Under the pieces are notes generated by a model, which saw only the letters and a program-made list of their open reading frames with translations, made no database searches and had not been told where the DNA came from. DNA of 64,000 nt from Osmia lignaria lignaria (lineage: Eukaryota > Arthropoda > Insecta > Hymenoptera > Megachilidae): assembly GCF_051020975.1 (NCBI RefSeq), contig NC_135041.1, positions 4,538,256 to 4,602,255 of the forward strand, in the 5' to 3' direction. Positions 57,215 through 64,000 of the stretch are shown here, piece by piece. The translations under genes were made by a program, and so were the position numbers. Each line of letters opens with the position of its first letter. Position 1 is the first letter of the stretch.

Positions 57215-58646
57215 CTTTGTAAAAATAAATTACAATCTATACTGACAAATGATTGCTACCAAATTATGAAAGAGAGTATTGTTGATCTTTCTACTTTTAA
57301 CTATTAACTATATTCAATTGCCAATTTGAATAAATAAGATAATATTACAACAACAACGTTTGATATATGTTGATATACGATCACAATTATAAACAATCGA
57401 ATCTAAATTGACTTCGATTCGCATGATGCTGCCACCTACAGAGAATAATAGGAAACAAATTTGAAAAGTTAAACGAATGATCAATCTCCAATTTCCCACG
57501 AAAGATAATGCATTTTCCATAAAGAAAGGTATATTAAACAGGATGGAAATACAATAGATTACTTTAATTAAAATACCTTTTACATTTATTTAAATAGGTA
57601 TTATAAAAGAGCTAATCGTATACAGTGTTACTTGATTTTCAAAGGAGATCACGTCAGGAAATTTGCGTCTACATCTACGATAATACACGACATTTGCAAA
57701 CAACTACCTAATCAGATTATTCATTATTTCCACTCTATCATAGTTATTAGTAGCAATCTACTTAAGATTCTTTGGTAAACCAATGAAAGATAATTTTGTT
57801 GTTTTTTTTTTTTTTTTTTTTTTTTTAATTAGGAATTGCTGGGTGTTGTCAAGTGATCCCATGCCCTTGTTCCTGTACGACAAAGAAAGATCAACCGCGA
57901 CGATTGGGAACAGTAGACGACGTCAGACAACAGGTGGATCTACATCTATTAATATAATAGGACATCGCGCGGCTTCGTGTTGTGCATGACACTGTAGAAG
58001 ACTTTATTTAAAGGCACGACTGGTGCGTTACATGCTCGAATTTACATAATACGAATTCCTATCATGCGGGAGACTCGTAAATTTACAATACGCGATCCCG
58101 CTTCAGGAATTTCGACTTTGAACGTGCGTATATCACCACGTTGGCGTCAATGTCGACCTTTTACTATTTATTAAGCACCACAACATAATCGAAATTGCGA
58201 AAAGACGAATGTACCATCTTCGCGCACTGCCATGCAATTAACTAATGTAGATAGAACGTTAATACAAATAAATGATTGTAAATGTAGATCAGTACCGTTC
58301 TATCTTAAATTATATGTTCGTTACGAAATAGAATTTCACTCGGAACTACTCTAAATAGCAAAAACCAAAATAGCCTTTGGAATTGTTTTATCCATTTATC
58401 AATTTTTATAATACTGTCACATGAAATTGATCGCGCAAAGTGTATACATGTGTATACATTGAAAAAAAAAAAAAAAAATTCACAAGCTTCTACGTTACAC
58501 ATACACGAATGTTTCGAAAAAGAGTAGTACTTGAAGCTGTTACCGTAGACCAAACATCTCGTCGAAAAAGATTGTCAGAATATTTTTGTCTATTTTTCAT
58601 GGTCGACAAACGTCTAGCCTAAGCGTTCTGAGAATAAGATGTCAAG
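57215..58646. other. Spacer with SNRNP35 5' flank and kinase 3' UTR
   Basis: Contains the SNRNP35 leader and promoter near 57215-57300 and, further right, the 3' UTR of the kinase short isoform. A T-run at 57803-57826 and an A-run at 58459-58477 are present. No coding exon recognised. Confidence 0.5.
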
Positions 58647-58818
58647 CTACTCGAAATCTAAATGGGCACCCATTCGTTTTAACGCCAATATGGTATTGAC
58701 CGCTTTGATCCATCTCTTCTTGATGACATACCGCTTTAATCGAACTTTAGAAATTGGATTCTCCAGAGCCGCTTCCAGCCAGCAGTGTTCTAAAAGTTGA
58801 CCCGCGGTTGGTCTCTTC
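58647..58818 (-). CDS. MLCK-family alternative terminal exon, short tail
   Basis: 172 nt from acceptor TGCTCCAG to stop TAG. It encodes (E)KRPTAGQLLEHCWLEAAL, an alternative last helix of the kinase domain, then a basic amphipathic stretch (RLKRYVIKKRWIKAVNTIL, ALKRMG) that resembles an MLCK calmodulin-binding segment. Homologous at its start to the long exon, so the pair arose by exon duplication. Confidence 0.87.
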
Positions 58819-61800
58819 CTGGAGCAAAATAATGGATCAAATTTTCTGTAGTTTCTTCATTTATCAATCATAAGTACGCAAGGTGTTTCAATTTCTAAAA
58901 CTACAAATCTCATGCATGTTAAGTTGTGTTATAGTTACTAAAAGAAATGCTTATTAAACAATTTGTGAAAATGTATTCTATCTACTCTAGATGCTTATGA
59001 AATAAAATTGTGCTGGATTTTCTGACGTTTTATATTAAACATATAGTATAAATAAGACATTGAAACAAGAATATATGCACAGATGTGTGAACACGATGAT
59101 CGTTCTCGTTACACCCTGATAAAATGTGAAATTGGACGTTATTGCACTCGCTTATAATTATTGCATAACTTAAACTCGTATAAATAATATATTGTGTACG
59201 CATGCACATTTATCGTACATAATAAATAGAAACAATCTTCGCAGTCGAACTTTAACAACGTCAATTATTTGATATGCTTCCTCTTTTCTTGCTTTCTAAT
59301 TAACTGTTTGTACTCCGTTTCATTAAAAAGATTGTCTTTTGTGATTTATTAAGAAAATTTTATTAAAAGAATAGTCTCTTTGTGAGACTAAGAAAAATGA
59401 ATCTTAAATTGAACTTTCTTGAATTAGCATTCAAACCGAAAATAGCATTGCTGTTCACAAGCTCCAAGCAAGCAAACGATGCATATCAAAGAATCCATCA
59501 TCTTCGTCTCGTATTGCCCTGAGAACTTCACAATGCTGAACAACTATGTTCGTTGTCTCAACAAATCCAACATAGTCCTCGAACCATCGAGCGAATCCAT
59601 TCAACGATGCACGGAATTCTGTGCAGTCGAATTAACACTGGAAGCTGTCGATTTCTGTTGTTTCGCTTGAAAATATTCAGCCAGAGAGTTCATCGTCTTT
59701 CTGCCGACCGATTCTTCGCCGCACCAATCGACACTAACGGACTTCCGGCCCACGCCGGATGACCTCGTCGCGACACCGTCCCATTCCTCGAGCAAATGAA
59801 GCAACAGATCCTTGGTGTTGGTCGATTCGTCGAGATTCAGACTCTTGTGCAGGTTACGAAGCTCAGAGATTCGTGGAACATCCCGACTGGTCTCGCCGAA
59901 TAAATGTTTCACCCTCGAACGTCTCCACGGTGGTGTCAAATCCATCTCACCATCGGCAGACAATCGAACGTTCTTCTCCCTCGTCGTACCTTCCACTTTC
60001 TCCTGGACAGATTGCGACCTGACGGAGCTGGTGGCTGTTTCCTCAGACGTTCTATCCTGTTCCTTTCTCGAACAGCTCCTCTCGTCAGCGTTCTGTTTCT
60101 GTTTTTTTAACGAGGCGAATATGTTACCACTGTTCGTTTCTGTATACTTTTCAAAATTACGGCTACTACTGTGGAAGGTCGTACCATTGAGCTTCCTGTG
60201 TCGCATTATGCTGGTCAGCTTCTCTGTGATCTCGTTGCAATCGCTGTTCTCGGCGGACATCAAACCGTTGCTCTTCGAGTGGACACCGTTCCTGGCGCTC
60301 TTCTCCTCCGGTTTCTCTGTCTTTTTCTCCTGACTATCCAGAGATCGGACATCTTCATCGTTAGACTTGATGCACGTCCCCATGGCTATGGAACGCAGGT
60401 GTTCGGACAGTTTGATTATTTCTTCGGCGAGGATGATCTGACTGGCTGGATCCCCTCGAGACTTCTCCGTGGCGATGCCTTCGGAGGCTCTCCTCTCGAA
60501 ACCAAAACCAGGCACGGTCAAAAATGAACCGTAACTCCCTCGGGGAGAGTTGTCGGTTGTTTCCGAGGGAGTGCTACAAATACTGGCACAAGGCGAAGGG
60601 CTGTGTCCCTTTAGTGATACCCGATCGTCGTGATCCTTAGTCGAATTCTGCAGAAAGTTATACGGAGGGATATCGAGCATGTAGGGACTGTTCGGATGTT
60701 CTCGCCAGCGTTCAACGAACAGCCTCAAATTGTCCTTGGCCACGTCCAGCTCTTCCGCGTTGCTCATCTCCAGTCGAGGTATCTCATGGATTTGCTGAGG
60801 AACGTTTGATTTTGACTTCGATACCATTTGCTCGACCTGCTGCTTGCTCGGTTTTTTCGCCAACCAACGATGCTCCCTGCACTGAGCGGCTGACGTTCGT
60901 TTTCTGAAAGATTCGACAGCCTCCTCGTGAGCATCCCGTTTCGAATTTCTGTTCTTTTTTTTCTCTCTCTCTCTCTCTCTCTCTCTCCCCCTCATTTTCC
61001 TGATATGCATTTTCAGCGATGGAAACAAATGGTTTTGTGGATGGTGAGATGGAAACGTGCAAGGCAAAGTGGCTCGAGACGGAAAATGAAACGATGGATC
61101 CGCTTCCTTGCTCGTCGCTCATGTATGGATCGTAATCGAGTGGCAGCAGGTCAGCAAAGGAGACTGTTCGTGAACGCAACCGATTCTCCCTCGGTATAAA
61201 CTCGACCAATTGATTTCTCATTAATTTACGAACTCGTGCTCGTTCTATTGTTAGAGAATTGAAAGCAGAAACGAGTTACAGCGAGTCTTTCGGTTGGAAC
61301 TTGATACTTTCATCGTAACCACTCTAAGTAGGTACGTACTACTGTTTGTCCGAGAGATTATTGGTTCAGATGAAAAGCAAATTGTGGAAAATGAAGAAAA
61401 CATGCTGGGGATTAATCAGGCACAAAGGGAGAGAGAGAAAGTCGAAGAACATTTGCGATAGAGTTATACAACGCGAAAAACCATCCAGATAATAAAAGTA
61501 CAAGAAACATGTGAACCGATTTGATCCACGTTACTAGACGATTACACGTCGTGGTTGGGAATGTTTGCCATTCGCTCTATTTGAATCCAAATAATTTAGA
61601 ACAGCAGACTATTTAGTCTGGGAGACGAAACGATCGATTTCGTAGGCTGAATCTTAAGATCATCCGAATGAGAAATTCTCTTGGCAACCAGTTTGTGTTC
61701 ACAGGCAACGTTCTTGCACTTTTGTTATCTGGCCTCTTACGTTCAGTGTCCACGTTTAACTTCTGCCTCGATGAAAAATAACAAGCCGTACGTACTCTTT

Positions 61801-62854
61801 GTCTTTGACTAGCAGACAGCGAATGAAATCTTTGGCGTCATCGGAAATGTCGGCAAAAGCGTCGTGATCGAAGTCGTACTTCGCGATCGTGACGTTCGCC
61901 ATTGTCTCGATGTCCGTGTCGCCCATGAACGGAGACAACCCGGATAATCTGAAAATAAATTCACAATCGCTCCTATAAGTTGCAAAGATCTTGTAAAAGA
62001 AATACGCAACGTCGCGCGAGTTCATTTGCAACTATTGCACGATACTACGATATACCTTGCTAAATGTAAAAAAAAAAAAAAAACAAAGAATATGATTTTT
62101 AGTATTTGTTTTTTGTTTGCACAAAGTGAATCGGAGACAGATTAATCGGAATCAAAAGGAAACTTACAGTACGTAACAGATGACCCCTATACTCCACATG
62201 TCGGTACCGAATCCAATCTGATCGAAATTTACGACTTCCGGTGCAACGAACTCCGGCGTGCCAAATAGAACCTGCAGCTTCTTCTTTGGATCGTACTCCC
62301 TCGCGAGACCGAAGTCTATGATTTTAATCCTGTTACCCTCCTTCGTCAGGCACAGTATGTTCTCCGGCTACGAGTAAAGAATATTCGTTAATAAAATCCT
62401 TCTAAAACGAAACATTCGAAGCATTTACCTTTAGATCGAGATGCAAAATATTCTGACGATGAATAAATTCGATACCCTCGCAGATTTGTCTCATAAAAAC
62501 GGTGCAACTGCGCTCGGTCAGTACAAAGTCGTCGTCTATCACCCTCTCGAACAGTTCACCACCTTCGATCCTTGAAACACGAGATTACTTGTAACGGAAA
62601 TTCTCTTGATCGTGACTTTACGTTCTTACTTCAGGGTGTTAAGAGCTTACAGTTCCAAAATGACGTGTATCTGTTTCCCTGTGTCGATGGCATCATAGAG
62701 TTGAATCAGCCGGGGATGTTGTAACCGTCTCATAATTTCCACCTCTCGTTCGACAGATCGTCTATCCTCCTTTTTAGAGGTGTTCACCACTTTCGCGGCT
62801 AGCATCAAACCGCTCGCTTTCTCTTTGCATCGATAAACGGTGCCAAATTTTCCT
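58647..62854 (-). CDS. Myosin light chain kinase family protein, 3' part
   Basis: A Ser/Thr kinase of the MLCK family, expected to phosphorylate myosin regulatory light chain under calcium/calmodulin control. Exons 62651-62854, 62429-62570, 62168-62367 and 61796-61948 encode the kinase from the glycine loop GKFGTVYRC through the ATP-site Lys (LAAKVV), catalytic HLDLKPEN, DFG (IIDFGLA), APE (FVAPEVV) and the MLCK signature LSGLSPFMGD. The 3' end is then either 58647-58818 (short; 289 visible residues) or 59601-60903 (long; 666 visible residues). All phases agree. The part before the glycine loop, including any Ig or Fn3 domains, is right of the window. The insect gene could be a Stretchin-Mlck relative or another MLCK; I cannot choose between them from this fragment. 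Confidence 0.9.
58819..59600. other. Spacer between the two alternative terminal exons
   Basis: Intron for the short form and 3' UTR for the long form. AT-rich; minus-strand AATAAA-like signals are present. No coding exon seen. Confidence 0.55.
59601..60903 (-). CDS. MLCK-family alternative terminal exon, long tail
   Basis: 1303 nt from acceptor AATCTTTCAG to stop TGA. It begins (E)KRTSAAQCREHRWLAKK, the last helix of the kinase domain, and continues for about 415 residues of mostly disordered Ser/Lys/Glu-rich tail with short motifs (DNLRLFVERWREHPNSPY, LTPPWRRSRVKHLFGE). No folded domain is recognised in the tail. The reading frame is open upstream to 61067, but that part, including an Arg-Glu repeat from a TC microsatellite, is intron. 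Confidence 0.87.
60904..61795. other. MLCK-family intron before the long terminal exon
   Basis: Contains a TC/GA microsatellite at about 60961-60987. Apparent ORFs here are extensions of the downstream exon into intron sequence. Confidence 0.6.
61796..61948 (-). CDS. MLCK-family exon, C-lobe
   Basis: 153 nt, acceptor TTTTCAG, donor GTACGT. Encodes LSGLSPFMGDTDIETMANV to DDAKDFIRCLLVKDK and ends after two bases of a Glu codon. Both alternative terminal exons complete that codon to Glu and continue with Lys-Arg. Confidence 0.95.
62168..62367 (-). CDS. MLCK-family exon, DFG to APE
   Basis: 200 nt, acceptor CTCGTAG, donor GTAAGT. Encodes PENILCL, IIDFGLAREYDP, FGTPEFVAPEVV and TDMWSIGVICYV. Confidence 0.95.
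62429..62570 (-). CDS. MLCK-family exon, catalytic loop
   Basis: 142 nt, acceptor TTTCAAG, donor GTAAAT. Encodes IEGGELFERVIDDDF to RQNILHLDLK, where the Asp of HLDLK is the catalytic base. Confidence 0.94.
62651..62854 (-). CDS. MLCK-family exon, N-lobe
   Basis: 204 nt, acceptor TTTGCAG, donor GTAAGC. Encodes GKFGTVYRCKEKASGLM, the ATP-site Lys in LAAKVVN, the alpha-C Glu region (SVEREVEIMRRLQH) and HVILEL. Begins with one base of a split codon. Confidence 0.94.
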
Positions 62855-64000
62855 CTGCAAATAGGAACGAACCCGTCTCACGCGAGTGCAAAGTTTTGCG
62901 TTTGCTTATTCATACCAAAATAATTCCTCGCTCTATATTTTATTATTAACGATAGAAAATTACTTTGATGGCTGATGTCACATATTTGCGATTTATTTGT
63001 GCATGCTATACAGGTGGATGCTTGATATTTGACAAACTTATTTTTACATTTTTATCGTTACTTGTTTTTTTTTTTCATCCTCGGAAGATATTTTTCTTTT
63101 TCTGTGTTGCGATGCTAATTCAACTTTGCATTATTATAAGCCAATTATTGATAAATTTGGATTGGAATTCCTGCACGATGCTACAAGAAATCGAACGTTA
63201 TTTTCGAACGTAAAATCTCATCCTATCGTAAACGTGTACAGAGTATGTACACTGTTCGCTTTTAAGCGAGGCATAAACACGTTCAAGCAACTTGAATGCA
63301 TTAGCGATTATTTGCATTGACAAAGCAACGTTTGATCAACTGAATCCATTATTTTTGTACATCCCGAAATAATGGTGGAATAAATATCATTGCAGCAAAT
63401 TTTGATGCTCCATGAATAATTTGACGCTCACAGAAGCGGTACAAAGAGATGTCCTTATTGATATTCCTTTGAACGTTTCGAGAACGTGAACCTCGACCTT
63501 ACACGCACGATAGACTCATCCTGTTTTCTTTTTATTTTTTTTTATTTTTTTTTCGTACATCCAGTTTAAATTTTACAAAGTATTAAAATTTATGTCGCTT
63601 GCAAACAGGTTTCACCACGAGTCTTCGCTTCGGTTGCTACGTACCTTTATTCGTCAAGGTTATCAGGACCAAGAAGAAAACATTAGAGAATAATGACGCG
63701 ATTGCAAAGGAAATGAAGTTAAACTTTGGCAAGAGAAATTGCACTCGACAGAATTTCACCCGAGTGGCAATTCTCGTTTTATTTAACGTTAAAATTGCAA
63801 TAAACGTTACACAGCTGCAGAAACCTTGAATTTATTGCAGTTTTCGTTGTGCCAAGCAATACAAATAACAGACAAAATACCATCCAAGAATTTGGATTCT
63901 TTTAGCATCGAAAACGTGACCGTACATGTTGAGCCAAGAAGATTGAATAATAAATGTAAAAGGAAAATGTATCTACTTTTTCCTACGTGTATGGTTGACT
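62855..64000. other. MLCK-family intron, right end of window
   Basis: At least 1.1 kb with no exon recognised; the exon before the glycine loop is outside the window. Several T-rich runs. Confidence 0.55.

Noticed and set aside
60904..61067. N-terminal extension of the long kinase-tail frame to an ATG at 61067
   Set aside because: A good acceptor at 60904 joins in phase to the kinase exon; the extension contains an Arg-Glu run from a TC microsatellite and reads as intron.
1..64000. CRISPR arrays, tRNA, rRNA and intact transposase genes
   Set aside because: None seen on reading both strands; the sequence is an animal nuclear genome window. A covariance-model scan would be needed to exclude a divergent small RNA gene.

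Overview
This is a eukaryotic window, AT-rich overall, with short coding exons, GT-AG introns and long non-coding stretches. The recognisable proteins (an rdgA-type diacylglycerol kinase, a troponin T with a long C-terminal glutamate tail, and a U11/U12 35K protein) point to an insect. The tail type and genome texture suggest a hymenopteran, probably a bee. That identification is an inference from protein character, not from a search.

All four recognised genes are on the minus strand. (1) 650-13922: the 5' and middle part of a diacylglycerol kinase of the rdgA/DGK-zeta type, in three exons; the rest of its catalytic region lies beyond the left edge. (2) 39211-51270: a complete troponin T gene (Drosophila upheld), with a mutually exclusive pair of 79-nt exons, an in-frame NAGNAG acceptor, and three candidate N-terminal microexons in the long first introns. 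(3) 56380-57214: a compact four-exon gene for the U11/U12 snRNP 35 kDa protein of the minor spliceosome. (4) 58647-62854: the 3' half of a myosin-light-chain-kinase family gene, with two alternative terminal exons that each complete the kinase C-lobe and give very different tails; its 5' part is beyond the right edge.

The 25 kb between the kinase and troponin T (about 14.2-39.2 kb) holds no gene I can recognise. It carries a 784-bp foldback element at 26591-27374 with TTAGGG/CCCTAA tracts on its inner arms and 9-bp flanking direct repeats, a TTAA-flanked MITE, diverged tandem repeats and one splice-bounded candidate exon. The troponin T intron 42558-49976 contains a nest of MITEs: two TA-flanked pogo/Tigger-like elements, one of which contains three TTAA-type palindromic insertions. 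A GC-rich segment at 55.0-55.3 kb has a perfect CArG box, a TATA box and an initiator-like site.

Together, troponin T (thin filament) and the light-chain kinase (thick filament and actomyosin control) are two contractile genes in tandem, separated only by the small splicing-factor gene. I found no operon-like logic, CRISPR array, tRNA, rRNA or intact transposase. I found no clearly new molecular system; the most unusual items are the alternative-exon architectures, the telomere-motif foldback element and the MITE nest.
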